NCBI RefSeq assembly: GCF_027533505.1
Contig: NZ_JAPZUB010000008.1
Coordinates: 1-64,000, forward strand
Direction of reading: 5' to 3'
Source: Flavobacterium sp.
Lineage (GTDB): Bacteria > Bacteroidota > Bacteroidia > Flavobacteriales > Flavobacteriaceae
Length of the DNA stretch: 64,000 nt
In this document: positions 52,476 through 61,521 of the stretch, in pieces
Position numbering within the stretch: position 1 is the stretch's first letter
How the letters are laid out: every line of letters begins with the position of its first letter
Made by a program: the position numbers and the translations under genes
Notes under the pieces: model-generated
Databases searched by the model: none
What the model saw: the letters and a program-made list of their open reading frames with translations, nothing else
What the model was told of the DNA's origin: nothing

Positions 52476-53884
52476 GCTTTTTACTCTTTTTACCTCTTGT
52501 GTTTGGGGTATATTGGTGCTTGTCCCGTAAGGCATTGTCGCTACAAAACGCCTTTTTATTGGCAGCCAGCTACTTTTTTTATGCCTGTTGGGATTGGCGG
52601 TTTTTGTTCTTGCTCTTGTTTTCAACGGTACTCGATTATTATACCGGATTGCGCATGCACCAAGCCCGAACACAGCAGGCCAAGTCCTTTTGGTTTTGGC
52701 TGAGTATCGGCGTCAACATCAGCTTTTTAGGCGCCTTTAAGTATTATGATTTTTTTGCGACTTCGTTTCAAGCCTTGCTGGGGCAATTGGGACTCAAGGT
52801 CGATGTAGTGACCCTTTCGCTGGTGCTTCCCGTGGGGATTTCTTTTTATACTTTTCACGGCCTTTCGTATGTGATTGATATTTACAAAAATCGCATCGAA
52901 CCCGAACGAAATCCCATTACTTATGCACTTTTTGTGACCTATTTTCCGCTTTTAGTGGCGGGTCCAATCGAGCGTGCTACCCATTTGCTTCCTCAAATAA
53001 AGGTCAAACGTCAATTCTCCTATCCCTTGGCGGTTGAAGGAGTGCAACAATTTGTTTGGGGGTTGTTTAAAAAAGTAGTCGTGGCCGACAATTGCGCTTT
53101 TTTTGTGGATGAAATTTTTAAAAATAGCGGTTCACTGTCAGGTTGGGAATTACTGGGGGGCATGTTTTTATTCTCCTTTCAGATTTACGGCGACTTCAGT
53201 GGCTTTTCGGATATAGCGTTGGGAACCTCTAAACTATTTGGAATTCAGTTGCTTAAAAATTTCAACTTCCCCTATTTTGCCACCGATATCGCTGATTTTT
53301 GGCGCAAATGGCATATTTCGTTGTCTTCTTGGTTTCGCGACTATGTGTACATTCCGTTGGGCGGTAGCCAAGGTACTCGTATGCAGCAGTTGCGCAATGT
53401 AATGGTGATTTTTTTGCTCAGCGGTTTTTGGCATGGTGCCAATTGGACATTCATCGTGTGGGGATTGCTCCATGCTTTGTTGTTTATTCCGTTGTTGCTC
53501 CTACAACGAAACCGAAATTCGGTACACCAAACGGGGTATCGTTGGTCGGATGGATTTCGCATGCTGACTACTTTTGTGTTGGTAAGTATCGCTTGGGTTT
53601 TCTTTCGCGCCGATTCGCTCACCGATGCGGTGCAGTATCTCACACAAATGACGCATTTGTTTCCTTTTGATGTTGACTTTTTCTTCAAAAATGCCAAGTA
53701 TACCTTACTCACCGGAATTACCGTTTTAGCCTTAGTTTACCTGCTCGTTCAAGAGGGGTATTGGGTGTTTAAAAAACAAAGTCAACCCGTATTTTCGCCG
53801 CGATGGACCCTTTGGGTTATCGTTATGTTGTTTGCCATGGGTACATATCGCAATCAAATGAGTTTCATCTATTTTCAATTCTGA
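52457..53884 (+). CDS. MBOAT family membrane O-acyltransferase
   Basis: This 475-aa polytopic protein of the membrane-bound O-acyltransferase family (AlgI/DltB/PatA type) has LFNSIGFLLFLPLVFGVYW at the start, LPVGISFYTFHGLSYVID, FWRKWHISLSSWFRDYVYIP and the catalytic-histidine motif LSGFWHGANWTFIVWGLLHA. These proteins pass acyl groups, often acetyl, across the membrane to extracellular polysaccharides. It shares a one-base stop/start overlap with an SGNH-type gene, the usual AlgI-AlgX/J or PatA-PatB pairing. Confidence 0.92.
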   Translation: MLFNSIGFLLFLPLVFGVYWCLSRKALSLQNAFLLAASYFFYACWDWRFLFLLLFSTVLDYYTGLRMHQARTQQAKSFWFWLSIGVNISFLGAFKYYDFFATSFQALLGQLGLKVDVVTLSLVLPVGISFYTFHGLSYVIDIYKNRIEPERNPITYALFVTYFPLLVAGPIERATHLLPQIKVKRQFSYPLAVEGVQQFVWGLFKKVVVADNCAFFVDEIFKNSGSLSGWELLGGMFLFSFQIYGDFSGFSDIALGTSKLFGIQLLKNFNFPYFATDIADFWRKWHISLSSWFRDYVYIPLGGSQGTRMQQLRNVMVIFLLSGFWHGANWTFIVWGLLHALLFIPLLLLQRNRNSVHQTGYRWSDGFRMLTTFVLVSIAWVFFRADSLTDAVQYLTQMTHLFPFDVDFFFKNAKYTLLTGITVLALVYLLVQEGYWVFKKQSQPVFSPRWTLWVIVMLFAMGTYRNQMSFIYFQF

Positions 53885-54777
53885 TGCACAAGTTTTTAAA
53901 GAAAATAGCGCTGTATGGTCTTGGGGCATTTTTGCTGGTCAACGTTTTTGCAATAGCAGTGCTGTATGGTTTGCGAAAATCCTCGTTTTACAAACCGTCG
54001 TATGTGGCTTCGCATTACGCCCCCAAAAATTTGGATTATGTGGTTATCGGCTCCAGTATCGGATTGACCACCTTAAACACCCAACGCATTGACAGTCTCA
54101 CAGGCCTACAGGGTTTTAACCTGAGTATCGACGACACCTCGTTAAGTTCAAATTACTTGATGTTGCATCATTTTTTTGCCCAAGGAAAAACGGCGAAGAA
54201 TTGTATTTTGGCCGTAAGTTATTGGGATGCCGACAACGCGCAGCCCCTGTTGAACAATAATGATTATCGGTTTTTGCCGTTTGTCAATGAACCCTATGTC
54301 CACGACTATTATGCCGAAATGGAGTCGGGCTATTTCAAACCTCTTACCTTTTCGCAGTACATTCCAGCTATTGGCGTGGCTTATTACAATACCGAATTGA
54401 TTGTTCCCTCGCTATTGGGGATGGTGCAACCCCAACGAAAGAATCGATTTGATGCCCACGGCGATTATGCCTATCCCGGCGAAGGGATTTCCAAAAAGGT
54501 CCCTTTTAAAACCGTTACTCTTTCGTGGAAGAATCCGTTTATACAACGTATCGCCGACTTGTGTGCGAAGCATCAAACCCGTTTGATCGTCTATCAAGCG
54601 CCACAGTACCATACGCAAGTCGTGATGCAACACCCGAAATACCGTATCCTTAATCATTCGCAATACCTTACTGAGGCGAAGTATTATTACGATGCGATTC
54701 ATGTAAATTACCGCGGTCGTCAAGCGGCAACCGATGGCGTGATCAAGGCGATTAACGAAGGATGCTTCCAAAAATAA
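53884..54777 (+). CDS. membrane-anchored SGNH-hydrolase-like acyl transfer partner
   Basis: This 297-aa protein has one N-terminal membrane helix (about 8-30). The periplasmic domain has DYVVIGSSIGLT with a GSS-type nucleophile (Ser57/Ser58), SYWDADNAQP, and the C-terminal DAIHVNYRG with the Asp270-x-x-His273 dyad of SGNH/DltD-like enzymes. I chose the ATG at 53884, overlapping the MBOAT stop by one base. It would move the acyl group delivered by the MBOAT protein onto the glycan. It was not matched to a named family with certainty. Confidence 0.68.
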   Translation: MHKFLKKIALYGLGAFLLVNVFAIAVLYGLRKSSFYKPSYVASHYAPKNLDYVVIGSSIGLTTLNTQRIDSLTGLQGFNLSIDDTSLSSNYLMLHHFFAQGKTAKNCILAVSYWDADNAQPLLNNNDYRFLPFVNEPYVHDYYAEMESGYFKPLTFSQYIPAIGVAYYNTELIVPSLLGMVQPQRKNRFDAHGDYAYPGEGISKKVPFKTVTLSWKNPFIQRIADLCAKHQTRLIVYQAPQYHTQVVMQHPKYRILNHSQYLTEAKYYYDAIHVNYRGRQAATDGVIKAINEGCFQK

Positions 54778-54781
54778 TGGC

Positions 54782-54790
54782 TATCTTTGG
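54782..54790 (+). promoter_or_regulatory. -7 promoter box upstream of 54821
   Basis: TATCTTTGG is a full match to the Bacteroidota -7 consensus TAnnTTTG, 30 bases before the ATG at 54821 in a 43-base gap. It begins just after the stop codon of the SGNH-like gene and probably gives the following glycosyltransferase its own transcript. Confidence 0.58.
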
Positions 54791-54820
54791 CGCGATTCAT
54801 TTTCTAATAACAACCCACGC

Positions 54821-55975
54821 ATGATGCATATTGGTTTTATTGCAATGGAATTTCCGCACCCCCGTGTTGGGTCTTCTGGCGGCATTGGAACCAGTATTTA
54901 CAATCTTGCCAAAGGACTTATCGCAAGAGGGCACCAAGCTACGGTCATTTTGTATGCGCAACAAGAGGATGCTGTTTTTGAAACCGAGGGTATCACAGTA
55001 TACATGGTCAAAAATGTGGTCGTGCGCGGACTTTCCTTGTATTTTTCTCAAAAAAAGGTGGAAGCCCTAATCAATACGTTGCATGCCGAAGGAAAAATGG
55101 ATATTGTAGAAGTACCTGAATGGACAGGCTTTTCGGCATTTGTGCAACCAAAAAAATGTCCCGTCATCATCAAGTTGCACGGGAGCGACACCTACTTTTG
55201 CCATTTGGAAAACCGAAAGGTGAAATTTAAGAATCGGTTTTTGGAAAGACGCGCCCTACGCAAAGCCGATGGCATCATCGCGGTGAGTGATTTTACCGGC
55301 CGCACGACCAATACATTATTTGGATTACAACGGGCCTATACGGTGCTTCACAACGGGTTGGATACCCAACAGTTTACCCGTGTACCTCAAGTTTCAACAT
55401 CCAAAACCATCGTGTATATTGGGACTTTAATTCGCAAAAAAGGGATGATGGAATTGCCGTCTATTTTTAACACCATTTACCAAAACGACCCCGAGGTTAG
55501 GTTGGTGTTGGTGGGCACCAATGCTTTAGACATCAGTACCCAATGGCAACCTACTTGGGATTTAATGCAACCGCTTTTTCATCCGGAGGCATTCCGAAAT
55601 GTACAGTATGTAGGGGCGGTTCCCTATGAGGCGGTACAAGGGTATTTGGACGAAGCGGCCGTGTGTGTATTTCCTTCTTTTGCCGAAGCCCTTCCTGTTT
55701 CTTGGATTGAAGCCATGGCGATGGGAAAAGCCGTGGTAGCCTCCAATATTGGTTGGGCGCCCGAAATTATAACCGATGGCGAAGATGGCTTTTTGGCCGA
55801 CCCGCGCGATCATGCTGCTTTTGCGCAACGCATTTTATCGCTACTTCACCACCCAGAAAAGGCAGTTGAAATGGGGAAAGCCGCCCAAGCAAAGGTGCGA
55901 AAAGCGTTTGCATTGGAGGCCATTGCGGCCCAACACGAAGCGTATTATCAAGCGCAAATTCAAGCCAAAAAATAG
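54821..55975 (+). CDS. GT4 family glycosyltransferase
   Basis: This 384-aa GT4 enzyme has IGFIAMEFPHPRVGSSGGIG followed by TSIYNLAKGLIARGH, VIIKLHGSDTYF, TVLHNGLDTQQF, IVYIGTLIRKKGMMELPSI and the EX7E region FPSFAEALPVSWIEAMAMGK. Two ATG codons lie in tandem (54821 and 54824). It stands alone between two promoter-like boxes, unlike most genes in the window. Donor unknown. Confidence 0.87.
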   Translation: MMHIGFIAMEFPHPRVGSSGGIGTSIYNLAKGLIARGHQATVILYAQQEDAVFETEGITVYMVKNVVVRGLSLYFSQKKVEALINTLHAEGKMDIVEVPEWTGFSAFVQPKKCPVIIKLHGSDTYFCHLENRKVKFKNRFLERRALRKADGIIAVSDFTGRTTNTLFGLQRAYTVLHNGLDTQQFTRVPQVSTSKTIVYIGTLIRKKGMMELPSIFNTIYQNDPEVRLVLVGTNALDISTQWQPTWDLMQPLFHPEAFRNVQYVGAVPYEAVQGYLDEAAVCVFPSFAEALPVSWIEAMAMGKAVVASNIGWAPEIITDGEDGFLADPRDHAAFAQRILSLLHHPEKAVEMGKAAQAKVRKAFALEAIAAQHEAYYQAQIQAKK

Positions 55976-56042
55976 ACACTTTGTAAAATTTCCTTTCCGT
56001 ATTTCGGTGTAAAATCGTACAGGCTAACCCGTTAGAATTGCT

Positions 56043-56051
56043 TACATTTGC
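56043..56051 (+). promoter_or_regulatory. -7 promoter box upstream of 56076
   Basis: TACATTTGC matches TAnnTTTG fully and lies 24 bases before the ATG at 56076. The 100-base gap (55976-56075) holds nothing else recognisable. It would start the last transcription unit, which runs through overlapping genes to the window end. Confidence 0.55.
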
Positions 56052-56075
56052 GGGAATTTGAACGATTTTTGCAGT

Positions 56076-57614
56076 ATGAATTTTCAAACGTATACGACTT
56101 CCAAAGGAGAAACGCTATATTATTTGGGTCAACCCGATACGACTCAGTTGGAGGCGTTGGCAGCAGGCTATGGCGATCTTTGGCATTCGTCTCTGGATCA
56201 AGGATTTAAGAATGCTTTTTCCGATATTGTCTATCAAGCCGTTGTTTTCTTTTGGTTTGTTAGTGATTTTGACGATTTGTACCAATGTGTGAGTTGGCGC
56301 ATCAATCCGGATGCTTTTGTGGTGCGGAAGTCAGTTTGGGACACGCTGAAAGGATTTGATACTGCGTACACCAATCCGGTGATGGCAGCGTTCGATTTCG
56401 GATTCAATGCGTTACGTTATCAAGGAGCGATTCCGATGTATGTGAAAGGACTTTTTCCCGCTACACCACAAGCGGCTCCAAAAATAAGTCGTCAAGACCG
56501 GTACGATTTTTACCGTCGTAATTTTATTCCTTCTCATGCAGTGTATATGGCGTTTCGCAAAGGCTGGTGGAATCCTTTGGAATGGTGGGCCTTAGCAAAA
56601 GCGAAATCCCGTCTTTCCCTAAAAAAAGACATGCCGGTTATTCCACCCAAACCCTTGGAACCCATTCAAGGAACCCCTACGGTGAGTTATATTATTCCCA
56701 CGATGATGCGTCAAGATTTTACGCTGAATTTGTTGGGCGATTTAAAGCAACAAACCTATCTTCCAACCCAAGTGGTGGTAGTGGATGCTACTCCCGAAAA
56801 TGCCCGAGATGCCTCGTTATATCGTCCTGAAGATTACCCGTTTGAGGTGATTTTTCGTTGGCAAACGACCAAAGGAAGCTGTCGGGCACGCAATGAAGCT
56901 ATTGGGTTGTGTACGGGGGACTTTATCATTTTTGGCGATGACGATATCCGTATCCCTCCTGATTTTGTAGAAAATCATATTCGTTTGTTGCAAACGTACC
57001 GCGCAGGTGCCGCCAATGGATTGGATATTCGTGCCGACCACCAGCAACAGGACCTGACCGATTTAGCTTATAAATTACAACATTATAAAGGACAACGTTG
57101 GTTGGTAGGTTGTGCAGCGACGTTCAATAATGCCAATTCGTGTGTACGTCGGGAGCATGTACAAACCCTGGTGGGGAACGATATCAACTATGATGGAGGC
57201 TATGGCGAGGACAGTGATTTTGGATTGTCCCTGACGAAAATAGGCGTCGACGTGTTGTTCAATCCGTTTTCGACCAATTTGCATTTAAAACCTCCGATGG
57301 GAGGGTATCGTTTTTGGGGCAGTCAAGCGAAGTTGATGGGCAAAAAACGCAAAGCCCAACCCTGGGAATTGGACACGCCCGTAAAATCCATTCGACCTGT
57401 TCCTAGTCCCACCATCATGTACCAACTACATAAGCATTTTACCGCCGAACAACGCAAGGAATACGGGGTGAAATATTTTATTTTTTACCTTTTTAAAGGG
57501 AAACCGTGGACCTTGCCGATGCGTGTGTTCCGACTTCCTATGCGTATTTTGCAATACCGAAAATCGGTTTTTTACGCCAAAAAATTAATGGCTTTAGGCA
57601 AACGAACACAGTAA
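56076..57614 (+). CDS. GT2 glycosyltransferase with N-terminal partial GT2 module
   Basis: This 512-aa protein has two parts. Residues 1-190 resemble only the acceptor half of a GT2 enzyme (INPDAFVVRKSVWDTLKGFD, then FDFGFNALRYQGAIPMYVKG) without a nucleotide-binding half. Residues from about 205 form a full GT2 domain: VSYIIPTMMRQDFTLNLL, GSCRARNEAIGLCTGDF, the DxD-type FGDDDIRIPPDF and GGYGEDSDFGLSL. The ATG at 56076 is preferred over a start at 56058, which would overlap the promoter spacing. The front part may be a degenerate duplicate used for acceptor binding. Confidence 0.75.
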   Translation: MNFQTYTTSKGETLYYLGQPDTTQLEALAAGYGDLWHSSLDQGFKNAFSDIVYQAVVFFWFVSDFDDLYQCVSWRINPDAFVVRKSVWDTLKGFDTAYTNPVMAAFDFGFNALRYQGAIPMYVKGLFPATPQAAPKISRQDRYDFYRRNFIPSHAVYMAFRKGWWNPLEWWALAKAKSRLSLKKDMPVIPPKPLEPIQGTPTVSYIIPTMMRQDFTLNLLGDLKQQTYLPTQVVVVDATPENARDASLYRPEDYPFEVIFRWQTTKGSCRARNEAIGLCTGDFIIFGDDDIRIPPDFVENHIRLLQTYRAGAANGLDIRADHQQQDLTDLAYKLQHYKGQRWLVGCAATFNNANSCVRREHVQTLVGNDINYDGGYGEDSDFGLSLTKIGVDVLFNPFSTNLHLKPPMGGYRFWGSQAKLMGKKRKAQPWELDTPVKSIRPVPSPTIMYQLHKHFTAEQRKEYGVKYFIFYLFKGKPWTLPMRVFRLPMRILQYRKSVFYAKKLMALGKRTQ

Positions 57615-57615
57615 T

Positions 57616-59232
57616 ATGATTGTCTCGGTTCATTGGGAAAAAAAAGGCATACGTCGGAAATTGGATACCGCGTTACACGGGTTGCAATGGCAGCCTGAAA
57701 CCTTTGCTGTGACCGATTTTTCCGAAGCCTGTTTCTTGGAGTTTGTTTTTGATGCTCCCATTACGGCCTTTCAAAATCACGCCTACCGTTGGGAGGTTTT
57801 ACCCAGTAAACACCCCGTTTTTTGTGGTTTGATGGTGCCCAAAGTGATCCGATTAGCCCATGGGCAACTGATTCAAGCTACGATTCAAGGCGGTCATTGG
57901 GAATTGCATGCGCGTTACCCCAATCGTTTGCGGTGGTGGTTTTACCCCGAAAAGGCGCAAGTACTTACCCGTTATACCGGAGCGCATCACGAGCGGCAAT
58001 TGGAATCGGTGGCCGGCGTTGGCCCATTACCCGCGTTGCCGGGATTGCTTTTTTGTACCCAGTATGTGTCGTGGAGTAGGGCGCCTATACCGTTTGCTGC
58101 AACGGCATGTTTTACCGATCACTGTGATTTTGATACGCCTGAAAATTTGGAAACCCAACGCCAATTCCTTCAGGAATGTGGTATTCGGGTGACCAAAGGA
58201 ATGTTTGTACACCATTTTTCTAAACGCGAGGATAATGCTTCTTGGGAACGGGAAGCGGCATTATTACAGGCTTGGGCCAATGACGGACATGAACTGGCCT
58301 ATCATTCGTTGACCCAATCGATTCGCGATCAGGAAGCCGCTTTTCAAGAATTTGAAACGACCATACCTCCGGTATCCATGCCAACTTGGATAGATCATGG
58401 CTACCAACCGTACAATCTATCGTTGTATGCCCATCAAGGAAAAAGCGATGCTTGGATGGGACAACAATTGTCTCATAAAAATATCACTAACCTTTGGAAC
58501 TATGTGGATTGTGGCACCGCAACGAAAGGCGTGTTGAATCAGCTTAATCCACAGCATTTTACGTTAAAGGCCTACCATAAAGGCAATCGAACTTTGGGTG
58601 GAGTCACCCGACTTTCACTGCTCCTCAAAGCCATTTTATTTCATTATTATGCGCAAGAATCCTTGATTCGGCAGTATAAATCGTTGGCTTCACAATTTAA
58701 GGCGGTGGTATTCCGTAGGCAATGGCGGCAGTTCCCCGAATTTGTCAAGAAAATGATACACGTAACGGGTCCACTTTCAAAAGTGCTCTTTCGTTGGGGC
58801 TCTCGTGGCAGCGAATCGTTTCCGTTGGCCCGCTACCAAACCCTCTTTTTTGAATATACTATAGCTACCCATCCCGTGTCCATTTTTCAAACTGTCGAAA
58901 TGGTCGATTTTGAACGCGCTTTATGTCCCACGAATATTGACGATTTGATTGCAGATAGTGGCGTGTTTATTGCCCATACCTATTTTTCAGTTCCTTTAGC
59001 CTACCACACGGGTCGTCTTTTGTTGAATGATCAAACGGTTCAGCCCAAGGTGCGTTCAAATTTTGAGTATTTGGGGGAGAAAATCCGCGGGCAAGTAGTA
59101 TGGAATCCAACCCTTGACGAATGGATGGCCTATGTCAAAGGATTTACAAAAACGGTACTCACCTGCGATGCCTCGGGGCATAGCGTCGTGGTGTGTGACG
59201 GTCAATTAAACTATCGCATCACAACATCATGA
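57616..59232 (+). CDS. divergent NodB-fold (polysaccharide deacetylase-like) protein
   Basis: This 538-aa protein has no recognised family over its first 150 residues. From about residue 155 it has ATACFTDHCDFDTPENLETQ (Asp-His-x-Asp, in place of the usual TFDDG), FLQECGIRVTKGMFVHHF and DGHELAYHSLTQS (the H-x3-H type metal motif). This order and spacing suggest a polysaccharide deacetylase-like fold. The last 200 residues are unassigned. It is flanked by a GT2 gene and a FemAB-like gene with which it overlaps by four bases. Activity is not certain. Confidence 0.5.
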   Translation: MIVSVHWEKKGIRRKLDTALHGLQWQPETFAVTDFSEACFLEFVFDAPITAFQNHAYRWEVLPSKHPVFCGLMVPKVIRLAHGQLIQATIQGGHWELHARYPNRLRWWFYPEKAQVLTRYTGAHHERQLESVAGVGPLPALPGLLFCTQYVSWSRAPIPFAATACFTDHCDFDTPENLETQRQFLQECGIRVTKGMFVHHFSKREDNASWEREAALLQAWANDGHELAYHSLTQSIRDQEAAFQEFETTIPPVSMPTWIDHGYQPYNLSLYAHQGKSDAWMGQQLSHKNITNLWNYVDCGTATKGVLNQLNPQHFTLKAYHKGNRTLGGVTRLSLLLKAILFHYYAQESLIRQYKSLASQFKAVVFRRQWRQFPEFVKKMIHVTGPLSKVLFRWGSRGSESFPLARYQTLFFEYTIATHPVSIFQTVEMVDFERALCPTNIDDLIADSGVFIAHTYFSVPLAYHTGRLLLNDQTVQPKVRSNFEYLGEKIRGQVVWNPTLDEWMAYVKGFTKTVLTCDASGHSVVVCDGQLNYRITTS

Positions 59233-60299
59233 TACAATTTCCTTCCACTGCGGCTGAATTTGAGGCTTGGGATGCTTTTGTGGAGCACTATCCGCAGGCG
59301 TCTCACTTGTTGTATTCCGACTGGCTACATTCCTACCGAAACTACGGATTTCAAACGGAAATTGGGATGTATCAAACGGCAGGGGGAATTCAGGGCGGTT
59401 TCGGAGCTGTTATTGCTAAAGTAGTGGGTTTTCGATTTTACATTATCCCCTACGGACCGATTGGTACAGCCCCCGAGGTGATTCAAGCCTGTTTGGATGC
59501 GGCTTTGAATCGCGCTCAAGCGGTGGGTGCCTGCATCATTCAGGTTACCCTTCCGATGGGAAGCCAATCCTGCCGCCCCATGTATCGATGGAATGAAGAT
59601 TACATTCCCCCGGGATTTCAATTGGGAAATGCTTTCAAATACGTATACTCCAGTCCCGGATTTAATTGGGTGGACCTCACGGGTCAAAACACCCTTGAGG
59701 GTTTGATTGAATCCTTTCCTTCGGCTTCTTTTCGTCGGGACGTTCGCAGCGGTATGCGGAAAAACGAACAGCTATCTTGTGCAACAACTTCTGAGGAAGT
59801 GGCTTTAGCCTACGCCTTATGTCAGGAAAATGCCGACGAAAATGGGTATCAAATTCGTTCGTGGTCGGATATCGGTCCCACACTGTTGACCTTGATAGGC
59901 AAAGGGCGATTAAAACTTTTGACCACCACATCGGACGGGCAACTAAAAGGGGCTGGCTTGTTTTTGAAAGCCGGACAGTATTACACCTACGTTATGGGCG
60001 GCACTAAAAAGGAAAAACCCACACGGCATACCGGCCATTACCTGCAAATGAAAGCGTTAGAAATGGCACTTCAAGAGGGGATGGATGGTTACAATATTTC
60101 ATTGGGGGGCTCCGAGGGTGTGAAAGCGTTTAAAGGAAGTTTCGGAACAGTACCTTATTATTTTAATGAAGGAACCTATTACCGGGTGTTGAAACCGATT
60201 CGCTTTAAAATTTTTCGTTACTTTGACACTTGGATAAAACCCTATAAAGGACACATTGCAAAACTCTTAAAACGGATTAAACGGTACAATGAAGATTGA
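59229..60299 (+). CDS. FemAB-like (GNAT-fold) aminoacyl/acyltransferase
   Basis: This 356-aa protein has the two GNAT-like halves of the FemAB/BioF2-like group: an N-terminal part with HYPQASHLLYSDWLHSYRNY and FRFYIIPYGPIGTA, and a C-terminal part with FPSASFRRDVRSGMRKNEQL, GAGLFLKAGQYYTYVMGGT and GYNISLGGSEGVKAFKGSFG. Family members add amino acids or acyl groups to peptidoglycan or glycan amino groups from aminoacyl-tRNA or acyl-CoA. Next to the deacetylase-like gene it could acylate the freed amine. It overlaps the next gene by 11 bases. Confidence 0.72.
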   Translation: MIQFPSTAAEFEAWDAFVEHYPQASHLLYSDWLHSYRNYGFQTEIGMYQTAGGIQGGFGAVIAKVVGFRFYIIPYGPIGTAPEVIQACLDAALNRAQAVGACIIQVTLPMGSQSCRPMYRWNEDYIPPGFQLGNAFKYVYSSPGFNWVDLTGQNTLEGLIESFPSASFRRDVRSGMRKNEQLSCATTSEEVALAYALCQENADENGYQIRSWSDIGPTLLTLIGKGRLKLLTTTSDGQLKGAGLFLKAGQYYTYVMGGTKKEKPTRHTGHYLQMKALEMALQEGMDGYNISLGGSEGVKAFKGSFGTVPYYFNEGTYYRVLKPIRFKIFRYFDTWIKPYKGHIAKLLKRIKRYNED

Positions 60300-61035
60300 A
60301 AATAAGGAATTCTGGGAGCGTGAAGACGTGATTTATTCTCAGGATAAGACAGTAGAAAATACGGCCAATTATGAAGCGTATTTGTATGAAAAAGTAGTAG
60401 CTTATTTTCAAAAGCAACAGATCTCCATTCAACATGCCAAAGTGTTTGGATGCGGGACAGCGCGTGAAGTAAAAGGACTTTTGGAATTTATGGATATCCA
60501 AAAAATCTATGCTACGGATATTTCTGAAAATATGATTGCCAAAGGGAAAGAGAATATCCAACGCTGGGGATTCTCGGATAAAGTGGCGCTAGGCGTTCAA
60601 GATGCGGTAACCTACACTGCTCCTGAGGCCACCTATGATTTGGTGACGCTGATGAGTTGTATTCTCACCTTTGTGGCCACCCAAAAAGAGCGGTATACCC
60701 TTTTTCAAATGGTACATCGCATTTTAAAACCCAACGGCTGTTTGATAGGTGTGGTGCACAATCAAGTGGGTACGCCCCAGAAAACCTTTTATTTTTGGTT
60801 GCGCCGATTGTTTAAACCGTTCCTCCGCAATGAGGTAGGCAATCGCAATACGGGCTTTTATGGATTTAACGTAAAAGGCTATTATTTTTCTAAGGAAGGT
60901 TTGTACGATCATTTGAACGATAACGGTTTTAAAAATATTGAAATCAAATCGCTTTCGGAATTATATAAAGAAATGGGGGTTCCCTACAACCGTTTGAAAG
61001 GATACAATAATTTAATCTTTTTTGCAACGAAGTAA
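60289..61035 (+). CDS. class I SAM-dependent methyltransferase
   Basis: This 248-aa methyltransferase has the SAM-binding loop AKVFGCGTAREVKGLLEFM, IYATDISENMIAKGKENIQR (acidic end of strand 2), YDLVTLMSCILTFV (motif IV) and RILKPNGCLIGVVHN (motif VI). The C-terminal half is basic and carries FYGFNVKGYYFSKEGLYDHL, as in many small-molecule and sugar methyltransferases. It sits between two acyltransferase genes. The acceptor is unknown. Confidence 0.82.
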   Translation: MKIENKEFWEREDVIYSQDKTVENTANYEAYLYEKVVAYFQKQQISIQHAKVFGCGTAREVKGLLEFMDIQKIYATDISENMIAKGKENIQRWGFSDKVALGVQDAVTYTAPEATYDLVTLMSCILTFVATQKERYTLFQMVHRILKPNGCLIGVVHNQVGTPQKTFYFWLRRLFKPFLRNEVGNRNTGFYGFNVKGYYFSKEGLYDHLNDNGFKNIEIKSLSELYKEMGVPYNRLKGYNNLIFFATK

Positions 61036-61050
61036 CCGATTCAAAAAGGC

Positions 61051-61521
61051 ATGAGTATTTTTAAATATTTTAAAATGAAAACCATCCACATGCACGTGTA
61101 TCAACGCGATACGCAAAATGTGGTGGATTTGCCTGAATTGGAATACGCCTATCATGTTGAGCACAATATAAAGAATCAAACCACCTACCGAATTGAAAAA
61201 GACGGTTGCACGATTCACGAGAGTACCGTTTATAATCGTCTTCATTTTTTAGGAATCATCGATAAGCAAGGGCCTACCATTGGCAATTGCTTTACACACA
61301 ACGATTATCGCGGGCACGGTATTTACCCCGCCATGCTCAATTTAATCACCAACAAACTTTTGGTAGAGGAAAAAGTTCCTGAAGTTTTTGTGATTGTAGA
61401 TGTCCATAATACGCCTTCTATAAAAGGCATTGAAAAGGCAGGTTTTACGTTGTATGCCACAGTTAAAACCAAACGATTTTTATTTTTTTACCTCAATCAA
61501 GAAGTCCGTTATGGCGCTTAA
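61051..61521 (+). CDS. small GNAT family acetyltransferase
   Basis: This 156-aa GNAT protein has FLGIIDKQGPTIGNCFTHND, the acetyl-CoA loop RGHGIYPAMLNLITNKL and VDVHNTPSIKGIEKAGF, a typical ending. The start is uncertain: ATG codons at 61051 and 61075 are both possible. It follows the methyltransferase after 15 bases and overlaps the next gene by 11. It would N-acetylate an amino sugar or related amine; the substrate is unknown. Confidence 0.78.
   Translation: MSIFKYFKMKTIHMHVYQRDTQNVVDLPELEYAYHVEHNIKNQTTYRIEKDGCTIHESTVYNRLHFLGIIDKQGPTIGNCFTHNDYRGHGIYPAMLNLITNKLLVEEKVPEVFVIVDVHNTPSIKGIEKAGFTLYATVKTKRFLFFYLNQEVRYGA

Noticed and set aside
56076..56660. Frameshifted GT2 pseudogene in front of a second GT2 gene
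   Set aside because: The frame is continuous with the downstream full GT2 domain and has no stop, so a fused two-part protein is the simpler reading.
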